Position numbers and translations under genes: made by a program. From NCBI GenBank assembly GCA_034189165.1, contig JAXHVN010000003.1:62001-126000 (forward strand): DNA of 64,000 nt, given 5' to 3'. The notes under the pieces are model-generated. The model saw only the letters and a program-made list of their open reading frames with translations, had not been told where the DNA came from and did not search any database. Below, piece after piece: positions 1 to 8,366 of this stretch. Position 1 is the stretch's first letter. The number at the start of each line of letters is the position of its first letter. This DNA comes from JAASSS01 sp021767745 (GTDB lineage: Bacteria > Pseudomonadota > Gammaproteobacteria > UBA5335).

Positions 1-1280
1 TGCCGCTGTTCATCTACCTGCCGCCCTACTATGGCGATGACCTCGGCATGAGCCTGAGCATCGTCGGCGCGGTGCTGCTGATCGCCCGGCTGTGGGATGT
101 GGGTACCGATCCACTGATCGGTACCCTCAGCGATCGGCTCGCCACCCGCTGGGGGCGCCGTCGGCCCTGGATCGTGGCCGGCATCCCGCTGCTGCTACTC
201 GCCGTGTGGCAGCTGTTCCAGCCGCCTGCGGACCCCGGGGCGGCGCATCTGCTCGGCTGGACGCTGCTGGCCACGTTGGCCTGGACGCTGATCTCGCTGC
301 CCTACAACGCCTGGGGCGCCGAGCTGTCCGGCGACTATCATCAGCGCACGCGCATCTACGGCGCCTCGCAGGCGTTCGCGATCATCGGCACCGTGGTGGG
401 CATCGTGCTGCCGGCTGCAGTGCAGGCCAGCGGCGGTTCCCGGGCCGAGGCGCTGGCGGCCGTGTTCTGGTTGGTGGCGCTGTCGCTGCCGCTGGCTGGT
501 CTATGGTTGCTGCGGCGGGTGCCCGACGCCTCGGCGGCGCCGGATGCGACCGACTGGCGTGACAGCCTTCGCCTGCTGCGCGAGAACGCGCCCTTTCGGC
601 GGCTGGTGCTGGCCTATCTGCTGAACGGCATCGCCAATGGTCTGCCGGCCAGCCTGTTCCTCATCTTCGCCGAACATTTCATCGGCGCCGATGAACGGGC
701 CAGCGGGCTGCTGCTGCTGGTGTACTTCGGCACCGGTTTTCTCGCCCTGCCGATCTGGTTGCTGGCGGCCCGCCGCTTCAGCAAGCACCGCGTCTGGTGC
801 GTGGCGATGCTCTACACCTGCGCGGTATTCGTCTGGGTGCCCTTCCTGGAGCCCGGGCAGTTCTGGGCGTTTTTTGCCATCTGTCTGTTCTCCGGCGCGG
901 CGGTCGGTGCGGATCTGGCGCTGCCCTCGGCGATGCAGGCGGACGTGGTGGACGAGGACGCCGTCCGCAGCGGGGCCTCGCGCGCCGGGTTGTATTTCGC
1001 ACTCTGGGGCATGGCCACCAAGCTGGCCCTCGCGTTGGCGGTAGGCGTGGCCTATCCGCTGCTCGACCTGGTCGGCTTCGATACCGATGCCGACAACACG
1101 CGCAGCGCGCTGATGGTGCTGGCGTTGCTCTACGGCGCCGGTCCGGTGCTGATCAAGCTGGTTTCGGTTGCGCTGATGTGGGGCTTCCCGCTCACGGCCG
1201 AGCGTCAGGCGTCGCTGCGCGCGGATGTGCGCGAGGGCGCCGCTCCTTCCACTTCTCTGTCTCGGGAATTGATGTCATGA
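1..1280 (+). CDS. GPH-type MFS transporter (5' truncated)
   Basis: A multi-spanning inner-membrane permease of the glycoside-pentoside-hexuronide:cation symporter type (MFS_2, MelB-like). The reading frame is already open at base 3 (translating PLFIYLPPYYGDD), so the true start lies before the window. About 425 residues are visible, roughly the family's full length minus the first helix. The signature region after the second helix reads RLWDVGTDPLIGTLSDR, followed by RWGRRRPW, which is the family's cytoplasmic loop. The C-terminal segment LIKLVSVALMWGFPLT is also typical. The stop overlaps the start of the following DUF3833 gene by four bases (ATGA), so the two are co-translated. Members of this family sit beside DUF3833, cyclopropane-synthase and photolyase genes in light-induced clusters of other gammaproteobacteria. 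The substrate cannot be named from sequence. Confidence 0.88.
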   Translation, partial: PLFIYLPPYYGDDLGMSLSIVGAVLLIARLWDVGTDPLIGTLSDRLATRWGRRRPWIVAGIPLLLLAVWQLFQPPADPGAAHLLGWTLLATLAWTLISLPYNAWGAELSGDYHQRTRIYGASQAFAIIGTVVGIVLPAAVQASGGSRAEALAAVFWLVALSLPLAGLWLLRRVPDASAAPDATDWRDSLRLLRENAPFRRLVLAYLLNGIANGLPASLFLIFAEHFIGADERASGLLLLVYFGTGFLALPIWLLAARRFSKHRVWCVAMLYTCAVFVWVPFLEPGQFWAFFAICLFSGAAVGADLALPSAMQADVVDEDAVRSGASRAGLYFALWGMATKLALALAVGVAYPLLDLVGFDTDADNTRSALMVLALLYGAGPVLIKLVSVALMWGFPLTAERQASLRADVREGAAPSTSLSRELMS

Positions 1281-1804
1281 ATTGGCGTGGTATTTCGCTC
1301 GTGTTGCTGATCCTGTTGCTCGGCGGCTGCGCCGGCGTCAATCCGCAGGTCTATGCCGATCAGGAGCCGGCGCTGGATCTGTTCGACTACTTCGAGGGCG
1401 AATCGCGCGCCTGGGGCATCTTCCGCGACCGCGCTGGCGAAGTGCGTCGGCGCTTTACGGTCGATCTGGTGGGTACGGTCGAGGGCGATCTGCTGACGCT
1501 GGAGGAAGACTTCCTCTACGCCGACGGCGAGCAGGACCGGCGCGTGTGGCGCATCCGCCGCGTTGGACCGAACCGATATGAGGGTCGCGCGGACGACATC
1601 ATCGGCGTGGCTGCCGGCGAGGCTCATGGACCGGCGCTGAACTGGCAGTACGACGTGGCGCTCACGGTCGGCGAGCGGGACGTGAAGGTGCACTTCAACG
1701 ACTGGATGTATCTGCAGCCGGACGGCGTGCTGCTGAACGTGGCGGAGGTGAGCAAGTTCGGCGTGCGCGTGGGCGAGGTGACCATCGCCTTCCGGCGCGA
1801 CTAG
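1277..1804 (+). CDS. DUF3833 family lipoprotein
   Basis: A 175-residue outer-envelope lipoprotein of the uncharacterised DUF3833 family. The N-terminus MNWRGISLVLLILLLGGCAG is a lipoprotein signal with lipobox LGGC, so the mature protein starts at Cys19. The remainder is a beta-rich domain with the family-like segments FEGESRAWGIFRDR near the start and FNDWMYLQPDGVLLN near the end. The ATG at 1277 is chosen because it overlaps the transporter stop and gives the complete signal peptide; a longer open frame upstream is antisense-like noise inside the transporter gene. In Vibrio, Pseudomonas and related genera this family is found with light/singlet-oxygen response genes. Its stop codon and that of the convergent HAD gene share the palindrome CTAG. 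Confidence 0.85.
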   Translation: MNWRGISLVLLILLLGGCAGVNPQVYADQEPALDLFDYFEGESRAWGIFRDRAGEVRRRFTVDLVGTVEGDLLTLEEDFLYADGEQDRRVWRIRRVGPNRYEGRADDIIGVAAGEAHGPALNWQYDVALTVGERDVKVHFNDWMYLQPDGVLLNVAEVSKFGVRVGEVTIAFRRD

Positions 1805-2490
1805 CCGGCCGGGTCGAGCAGGGCGGGCAGTTCGGTGAGCGAGCGGATCTGCAGCGGCGCCGGCCCGGCATGCGTCCAGGGGCGTGCCTGCGGGTTGTAC
1901 CAGACCGGTACGGCCCCGGCCTCCCGGGCGCCGATGACGTCGCACTCCGGATGATCGCCGACGTGCCAGACCGCCGGCGGCGGCAGTGCCAGGGCCGCGA
2001 ACAGCGAGTCGAAGGCCTGCGGGTCGGGTTTGGCGACACCAAGATCCTCGGCGCTCAGGCGACGCTCGAACAGGTGCGCAATGCCGATGCGACGCAGGTC
2101 GGCGTTGCCGTTGGTCAGGGTCGCCAGCCGGCGGCGCGGGCGCAGGCGGCGCAGCGTGGGCAGCACCTCGGGATACAGCGTCACCCGACTGCGCCACTGG
2201 CGGAACACCGCAAAGGCAGCGTCGCCGGCGAGCGCCGGGTAGTCGCTTTCGCGCGCCACCCGGCGCAGTGCGCGCAGCCGCAGTTCCGTGTTGTGGTGGG
2301 CGAGTTCGGGCCGGTGCAGCGCCAGCTCGTCCATTCGCGCGCGGATGCCCGGGTTGGCCAGGCGCTCGGCCATGCGCGGATAGCGCCGCTGCAGGAAGAC
2401 GTTGACGGCTCGCTCGGCACGCTGCAGCACGGGCATGACGTCCCAGAAGGTGTCGTCGAGATCGAAACTGACGGCCTGGCAGGGGGTCAT
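1801..2490 (-). CDS. HAD-superfamily phosphatase, YigB-like
   Basis: A 229-residue haloacid-dehalogenase-type hydrolase, probably a small-molecule phosphatase. Motif I is FDLDDTFWDV near residue 10 (two catalytic Asp), motif II TNGNADL, motif III lysine in VAKPDPQAF, and motif IV GDHPECDVIGA. The cap region and overall order match E. coli YigB, which dephosphorylates FMN and the riboflavin precursor; that exact substrate is inference here. The start at 2490 gives the usual short lead into motif I, whereas a longer in-frame extension is Arg/Ala-rich and implausible. The start overlaps the stop of the upstream NTF2-like gene by four bases, so both form one minus-strand operon diverging from the MerR photoreceptor gene. 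Confidence 0.85.
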   Translation of the reverse strand: MTPCQAVSFDLDDTFWDVMPVLQRAERAVNVFLQRRYPRMAERLANPGIRARMDELALHRPELAHHNTELRLRALRRVARESDYPALAGDAAFAVFRQWRSRVTLYPEVLPTLRRLRPRRRLATLTNGNADLRRIGIAHLFERRLSAEDLGVAKPDPQAFDSLFAALALPPPAVWHVGDHPECDVIGAREAGAVPVWYNPQARPWTHAGPAPLQIRSLTELPALLDPAG

Positions 2491-2951
2491 CCGAGACGCT
2501 TTCTTACCTGCCGCAGCAGCGCGCCGAGCACGGGAATCTGCTCGTAGACCTGTTGGCCGGCGTCCCAGTAGTCGCGATGCTCGTGGGCGCGGCCATCCGG
2601 CGCGAAGCGGACATGCGAGGTGCCGAGAATCTGCCGCTCGCGCTCGGGCTGCCAGCGCCTGAGCCGGAAGTCGAGCCGCCACAGCAGAAAACCGGTCTCG
2701 TCCGCAGCGGCCTGATCCAGGATCGTGAAGCGGGCCGTCTGGCAGGCTTCGAACATGTGCCGGAACACGGTCTGGGTCGCCTCAAGATCATGGAGATCGT
2801 TGAAGGGGTCCCGAAAGTGTACCGCGGGTGTCATGACGGTATCCATGCGCTCGACGTCGGCCTGACGCATGGCGGCGAAGAACTCGGCATATCGGCCCAG
2901 CGCGGCCGACGTGTGAAGAACAGTGCCTTGATCACGGATTGTATCGTTCAT
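2487..2951 (-). CDS. NTF2-like / SnoaL-fold protein
   Basis: A 154-residue single-domain protein of the nuclear-transport-factor-2 fold, predicted cytoplasmic. Typical elements are the N-terminal helix YAEFFAAMRQADVERMDTVM, the strand HFRDPFNDLHD, and the later WRLDFRLRRW, with conserved Asp and His residues lining the cone-shaped pocket. Proteins of this family near LitR/CarH-type regulators are commonly found in light-inducible clusters, but the reaction is unknown. It is the first gene of a two-gene minus-strand unit with the HAD phosphatase, and faces the MerR gene across a 106-base divergent region, so it is a likely target of that regulator. Confidence 0.82.
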   Translation of the reverse strand: MNDTIRDQGTVLHTSAALGRYAEFFAAMRQADVERMDTVMTPAVHFRDPFNDLHDLEATQTVFRHMFEACQTARFTILDQAAADETGFLLWRLDFRLRRWQPERERQILGTSHVRFAPDGRAHEHRDYWDAGQQVYEQIPVLGALLRQVRKRLG

Positions 2952-3057
2952 ATACAGACGCGTCGGTCGCCTACGCTATTGAAATGCGTTAGAATTGAAC
3001 ACATAGGAAAGAATTTGTACATCAGTTTCGCGAACCAGGCTGAGGAGGCGGGAAGCC
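2952..3057. promoter_or_regulatory. Divergent control region with candidate LitR operator
   Basis: A 106-base, AT-richer stretch between the divergent NTF2-like and MerR/B12 genes. TATACAG lies at 2951-2957 and the palindrome-like TTGTACA at 3015-3021; LitR/CarH and CarA-type MerR proteins are known to bind repeats related to TGTACA/TATACA. A good Shine-Dalgarno AGGAGG at 3043-3048, nine bases before GTG 3058, sets the regulator's start. Exact promoter elements cannot be fixed by eye; the operator assignment is inference. Confidence 0.4.
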
Positions 3058-3993
3058 GTGTCTGACACTGCCCATGCAGACGAGCTGTTCCCGATTCGCA
3101 CCGTCTCCACGCTGACCGGGGTGAATCCGGTCACGCTGCGCGCCTGGGAGCGACGCTACGGGATCGTGCAGCCACAGCGTACGCCGAAAGGCCACCGGTT
3201 GTATTCGGCGGAGGATGTCGAGCGCATTCACCGGGTGCTGGGACTGCTCGACCGGGGCATCTCCATCGGTCAGGTGCGCCAGCTGCTAGAGGCCTCGGGC
3301 GCCGAGGAAGAGGCTGCTGCGCCGCGGGGCCCCTGGGATGACTATCTCGATCGAATGGTTGCGGCCATCGCGCGCTATGACGAAGCGGCGATGAATCTCA
3401 TCTACAACGAAGCGCTGGCGCTGTATCCGATTGGCGTGGTCACGCGAGAGCTGATCGTGCCGCTGCTGCACGAGCTTGGCAGGCGGTGGGAGACGGGCGA
3501 GGGTACTGTCGCCCAGGAGCATTTCTTCAGCGTCTTCATGCGCCACAAGCTCGGGGCGCGCTTCCATCATCTGCTGACCCATGCCCGGGGCCCGAAGTTG
3601 CTGTGCGCCTGTCTGCCGGGCGAGCAGCACGAGCTTGGCCTCATGCTGTTCTGCCTGGAGGCACTGGATCTGGACTTCCGGGTCGTGCTGCTCGGCGCCA
3701 ACACACCGCTCGAAGAGCTGCCGCAGGCATTGCGACGTTCATTCAGCGACGCCGTGGTGCTGGCCGGTACCGGCTGCCGGTCGGATACGGACGCCGACCT
3801 GCCGGCGCAGCTGCGCCGGCTGGTCCAGCAGGTCGGGGTGCCGGTGGTCGTGGGTGGGCGTGTGTCCACGCGCCTTAGCGAGGAGATCCAGCGCGCCGGC
3901 GCCATCCCGCTGGGGCAGGAAATCCAACCCGGCCTGCGCCGGCTGGGCGAAGTGCTGAACTACTCTCGGCCGCTGAATACCCATCGGGCCTGA
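3058..3993 (+). CDS. litR: LitR/CarH-type AdoCbl-dependent MerR photoreceptor repressor
   Basis: A 311-residue light-responsive transcription factor. Residues about 10-80 form a MerR helix-turn-helix, with TLRAWERRYGIVQPQRT and KGHRLYSAEDVERI. Residues about 100-180 form the cobalamin-capping helical bundle and residues 180-300 the B12-binding Rossmann domain. Trp144, Glu154 and His155 reproduce the W-x9-EH motif (W131/E141/H142 of Thermus CarH) that contacts the adenosyl group. His191 in GEQHELG matches the lower axial ligand, although the usual Asp two residues before it is Glu. In characterised homologues, dark AdoCbl-bound tetramers repress and light breaks the Co-C bond to release DNA. 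GTG start with AGGAGG nine bases upstream. It faces the NTF2/HAD operon and lies near the transporter/DUF3833 pair, its presumed regulon. Confidence 0.88.
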   Translation: MSDTAHADELFPIRTVSTLTGVNPVTLRAWERRYGIVQPQRTPKGHRLYSAEDVERIHRVLGLLDRGISIGQVRQLLEASGAEEEAAAPRGPWDDYLDRMVAAIARYDEAAMNLIYNEALALYPIGVVTRELIVPLLHELGRRWETGEGTVAQEHFFSVFMRHKLGARFHHLLTHARGPKLLCACLPGEQHELGLMLFCLEALDLDFRVVLLGANTPLEELPQALRRSFSDAVVLAGTGCRSDTDADLPAQLRRLVQQVGVPVVVGGRVSTRLSEEIQRAGAIPLGQEIQPGLRRLGEVLNYSRPLNTHRA

Positions 3994-4099
3994 CCCTTTT
4001 TGCTGTTGCGCCTGCCGGCCACGCCGGCGGCGCGCCCGTCGGACCCGTACCGCCGATAGCACCGGCGATCCCGCCTGCGTATCGCGTGGTTGGTGACAC

Positions 4100-4220
4100 C
4101 CCCAGTGCCTGCTGGCCGCCTGCCCCGCCGCATCCCGCTGCCGATGCGCCGCGGCACACACGATCGGCAGCGACAGTCTTGCTATCCTTGGACCCGTAAG
4201 AGGCGCCGCCACCCCCGGCG
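4100..4220 (+). repeat. 121-bp repeat, left copy (contig end)
   Basis: This 121-base segment is identical to 4321-4441 by direct base-by-base comparison. It ends exactly at the run of N. It is non-coding sequence upstream of the VirD4-like gene. The sharp limits at the gap suggest the end of one contig rather than a biological repeat. The preceding stretch 3994-4099, downstream of the photoreceptor gene, contains no gene, no tRNA and no convincing terminator that I can see. Confidence 0.95.
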
Positions 4221-4320
4221 NNNNNNNNNNNNNNNNNNNNNNNNNNNNNNNNNNNNNNNNNNNNNNNNNNNNNNNNNNNNNNNNNNNNNNNNNNNNNNNN
4301 NNNNNNNNNNNNNNNNNNNN
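4221..4320. other. 100-N scaffold gap
   Basis: Exactly 100 undetermined bases, the conventional filler for a gap of unknown size. Because both flanks carry the same 121 bases, the gap may be artificial and the true sequence may have a single copy, making this locus 221 bases shorter. No open frame should be read across it. Confidence 0.98.
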
Positions 4321-4441
4321 CCCCAGTGCCTGCTGGCCGCCTGCCCCGCCGCATCCCGCTGCCGATGCGCCGCGGCACACACGATCGGCAGCGACAGTCT
4401 TGCTATCCTTGGACCCGTAAGAGGCGCCGCCACCCCCGGCG
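4321..4441 (+). repeat. 121-bp repeat, right copy (contig start)
   Basis: Second identical copy of 4100-4220, starting exactly where the N run ends. It forms most of the leader of the VirD4-like gene. The real start codon of that gene (4473) lies beyond the repeat, so the gene itself is unaffected by the gap. Confidence 0.95.
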
Positions 4442-4472
4442 GACGCGGACAACCGCGGCGAAAGGAGCGAAG

Positions 4473-6569
4473 ATGCGCGCGCTGCCCCCCTCCCTGCCAA
4501 CCGAAGGACTGCTGGTCGGGTGGTCGCTGGAGGCGGGCTGGCGCCGGCCGTTATTCGGCTTCAGGCCGCGGGACGACAGCTACCCCTCGCCGGCACGGGC
4601 GCTCGAGCCCATCCTCGACGCATCGGAGGGTCATCTGCTGACGGTGGCGCCGACCGGTGCAGGCAAGGGGGTCAGCTGCATCATTCCGGCGCTGCTGCGC
4701 TATCCCGGGCCGGTGGTGGTGGTCGATCCGAAAGGAGAGAACTATGCGGTCACGGCGCGCCGCCGGCGGGAGATGGGACAGGAGGTCATCCTCTTCGATC
4801 CCTTCCATGTCACCGCGGCGACCTCACGTCACCGACTGAACCCGCTGGATCTCGCCAATCCGGATTCCGCCGCGTTCGTTGAGGATGTCGCGACGCTGGC
4901 GCATCTGGTCGGGACCAATCCGGCGCACGTGGATCGCGATCACAACCCCTTCTGGGCGCAGATGGCGCGGACGCTGGTGACAGCGGCCATCATGGATGTG
5001 CTGACGATGCCGGATTCGGAGACAGCCACCCTGCCGGCCGTGCGGTCGCTGATCGGCCAGTCCATGCGCAGTCTGATCGAGCGTTCGGCGCGCTGGCGGG
5101 ATGCGCCCCACCCTGAGCTTCGGCGCCTGGCCTCGCTGATGCAGCATCCGGCGGTCGAGACGATGGGCGGCTACTGGACGGTTGCCGTCAATCAGCTCGA
5201 TTTCCTCAAGGGCCAGCAGGTAGCGACACATCTGGCGGCGTCCGATCTCGACCTGAATCACGTCTACGATGGGGCGCCGCTGTCGATCTACCTGGTGCTC
5301 CCACCCGACAAGCTGGAGAGCCACGCGCCGTTGCTGCGCCTGTGGATCGGGGTGCTGACCGGCACGTTGGCCCGCCGTGGCAGCCGTCCGGCGCAGGACA
5401 CGCTGCTGCTCGTGGACGAGGCGGCGCAGCTGGGGGAACTGCCGCAACTGCGCCAGGCCATCACCCTGCTGCGCGGGTATGGCGTACGGGTCTGGTCGTT
5501 CTGGCAGGATCTCAGCCAGCTCCAGCGCCTGTACCCGGACTGGCAGACGATCCTGAACAACTCGCGAATCCAGCAGTATTTCGGCGCGACCACGGCGTTG
5601 GCGGCCGATGCCGTGGTCGCCGTCTCCGGCTACGGCCCGCGTGACGAGATCCTCGAGCTCGGCCGCGATGAGATGATCCTGAATGTCGCCGGCGACGAAC
5701 CGGTGGTCGTGCGCAAGCCGAACTACCGCAGCGACCCGCCCTTCAGGGGCCGATTCGATGCCAATCCGTTGTACGGCGGCACCGAGGTGACGGACGAGGT
5801 CCACTCCCGTCCCATTTTCCGGCGCACGGTCGCGCCGCGAGCTGCGGCATCGTCGGCCGGGCTGCGCGAGCGCATGATACTGGCACGAGGGCTGTTCCAT
5901 CCCGTACCGGCGCGGTGCTGGGATGAACAGCACGGCGAGCAGCGGCTGATACGGCTGGCGCAGGCCGGCATCGCCGGCGCGGCGACTGATCCGGAAAAGG
6001 GCCTGAAGGTGCGGGTCTGCAGGCTGCCGTTCTACGAGCGCTACGACTGGGCAGAACTGTCCGATCGGCAGGCGCCGCGCCACGTCGCCTACATGCTGAT
6101 CGGCGAGGCGATGAAACCACTGTCGCTGGCAGGCGATGCGAATGCCATCAAGCATGCCAATGAGCTGGCTCCGCTCCGGCTCCGGCGCGTGCATGCCGCG
6201 CGTTATCTGGAATTCTACTGTGCCTCGCTGATTGCCGAGCATGGCCGGCTGCTGGTCATCGACGACGTCAACGAGTTGGAATGGAGTGTGCCGGCGGACG
6301 AAAGTCTGCTGGCGGCGCTGGCCACGGATATCGTGCCGCCCCACATCGACGGCGGTGAGCTGCGCGAAGGCGGGCTGCTGATGAGCGCCACGGTGCTCTA
6401 TGGCCAGACGCTGGCCCGCAGCCGGTTCCGGGTCGCTGCCGACGGCGCGGTCGACCTGCTGGAGGAGGTGCCGCTGTACGTGGATCTTGACGTCGTTCCC
6501 GACGTTGCGCGGCTGCCCTATCTCGGTCAGTTCGACTCGCAGGGCGAATTCACGCCGTTCCGCCTTTGA
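4473..6569 (+). CDS. Orphan VirD4/TraG-like type IV coupling ATPase
   Basis: A 698-residue P-loop ATPase of the VirD4/TraG conjugative coupling-protein family. Walker A is APTGAGKG at residues 59-66, followed by the family hallmark VVVVDPKGENY at 81-91; Walker B LLLVDEAAQLGEL lies near 312-324, then WSFWQDLSQLQ and LNNSRIQQYFGA. These proteins normally pump DNA or protein substrates into a type IV secretion channel. Two oddities are visible. The usual N-terminal transmembrane pair is missing, since only about 50 hydrophilic residues precede Walker A. The last roughly 200 residues form a region I do not recognise. The start at 4473 has AAAGGAG just upstream; an in-frame extension to 4326 runs into the duplicated gap flank. 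No mating-pair, relaxase or integrase genes are adjacent; hemE is convergent 22 bases away. Confidence 0.85.
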   Translation: MRALPPSLPTEGLLVGWSLEAGWRRPLFGFRPRDDSYPSPARALEPILDASEGHLLTVAPTGAGKGVSCIIPALLRYPGPVVVVDPKGENYAVTARRRREMGQEVILFDPFHVTAATSRHRLNPLDLANPDSAAFVEDVATLAHLVGTNPAHVDRDHNPFWAQMARTLVTAAIMDVLTMPDSETATLPAVRSLIGQSMRSLIERSARWRDAPHPELRRLASLMQHPAVETMGGYWTVAVNQLDFLKGQQVATHLAASDLDLNHVYDGAPLSIYLVLPPDKLESHAPLLRLWIGVLTGTLARRGSRPAQDTLLLVDEAAQLGELPQLRQAITLLRGYGVRVWSFWQDLSQLQRLYPDWQTILNNSRIQQYFGATTALAADAVVAVSGYGPRDEILELGRDEMILNVAGDEPVVVRKPNYRSDPPFRGRFDANPLYGGTEVTDEVHSRPIFRRTVAPRAAASSAGLRERMILARGLFHPVPARCWDEQHGEQRLIRLAQAGIAGAATDPEKGLKVRVCRLPFYERYDWAELSDRQAPRHVAYMLIGEAMKPLSLAGDANAIKHANELAPLRLRRVHAARYLEFYCASLIAEHGRLLVIDDVNELEWSVPADESLLAALATDIVPPHIDGGELREGGLLMSATVLYGQTLARSRFRVAADGAVDLLEEVPLYVDLDVVPDVARLPYLGQFDSQGEFTPFRL

Positions 6570-6591
6570 GCCCTAGCGCGGTGCGGGCGTT

Positions 6592-7644
<1,053 letters not shown>

Positions 7645-7654
7645 CGCGGGTCCC

Positions 7655-8362
7655 TCAGTCGGCCGCTGCGGCGGCGATCTCGCGCTGGATGCGGCGCGCT
7701 GCCCCGGCGGGATCGGCAGCATCGCGGATCGGGCGGCCGACGACCAGATAATCGGCGCCCTGGGTGATGGCGGCGTGCGGCGTGACGATACGTTTCTGGT
7801 CGTCCTCCGCGCGGTTGTCCACCGGGCGGACGCCGGGCGTCACCACCAGCAGGTGCGCGTCGAGGGCGGCGCGAATGGCGGTCAGTTCCATGCCGGAGGC
7901 GACCACGCCGGCGCAGCCGGCCTCCAGTGCCCGCCGGGCTCGCGACACCACCAGCGCGGTGGGATCGCAGTCGAAGCCGAGATCGTCCAGGTCACCACGG
8001 TCCAGACTGGTCAGCGCCGTGACAGCCAGGATCTGCAGCGGCCCCGCCGCAGCCACGGCCGCCTCCATCATCGCCTGATTGCCGTGCACGGTGGTGAAGG
8101 TGGCGCCACGGTCCGCCAGCTGCGCCACCGCCCGGCCGACCGTGGCAGGCACATCGAAGAACTTCAGGTCGACGAAAACCTGCTTCCGGCGCCGCACCAG
8201 TTCATCGAGCAATGTGAAGCCGGCGCCGGCCATGAATAGCTCGAGCCCCAGCTTGTAGAAGCCGACCACGCCCTCGAGCCGGTCGATCAGCACGCGGGCC
8301 GCCGCGAGGTCAGGCACGTCGAGCGCGAAGATCAGCCGGTCGGCGGCGTCGGGGACGGCCAT
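7655..8362 (-). CDS. pyrF: Orotidine 5'-phosphate decarboxylase
   Basis: PyrF, 235 residues, a TIM-barrel enzyme that converts OMP to UMP, the last step of de novo pyrimidine synthesis. The catalytic tetrad motif is visible as VDLKFFDVPATV (Asp, Lys, Asp), the N-terminal FALDVPDL strand carries the first Asp, and the phosphate-binding end reads TPGVRP and YLVVGRPIRDA. It lies four bases downstream of gltD and ten bases before hemE, so translation is probably coupled. The pairing of pyrF with hemE and gltD is unusual metabolically but the close spacing supports one transcript. Confidence 0.96.
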   Translation of the reverse strand: MAVPDAADRLIFALDVPDLAAARVLIDRLEGVVGFYKLGLELFMAGAGFTLLDELVRRRKQVFVDLKFFDVPATVGRAVAQLADRGATFTTVHGNQAMMEAAVAAAGPLQILAVTALTSLDRGDLDDLGFDCDPTALVVSRARRALEAGCAGVVASGMELTAIRAALDAHLLVVTPGVRPVDNRAEDDQKRIVTPHAAITQGADYLVVGRPIRDAADPAGAARRIQREIAAAAAD

Positions 8363-8366
8363 GATG

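Noticed and set aside
3994..4472. Possible cobalamin riboswitch or tRNA near the B12 regulator
   Set aside because: No B12-box or cloverleaf is visible; the region is GC-rich spacer with a scaffold gap.
4473..6569. Part of an integrated conjugative element
   Set aside because: No relaxase, integrase, attachment repeat or other secretion gene is present on either side.
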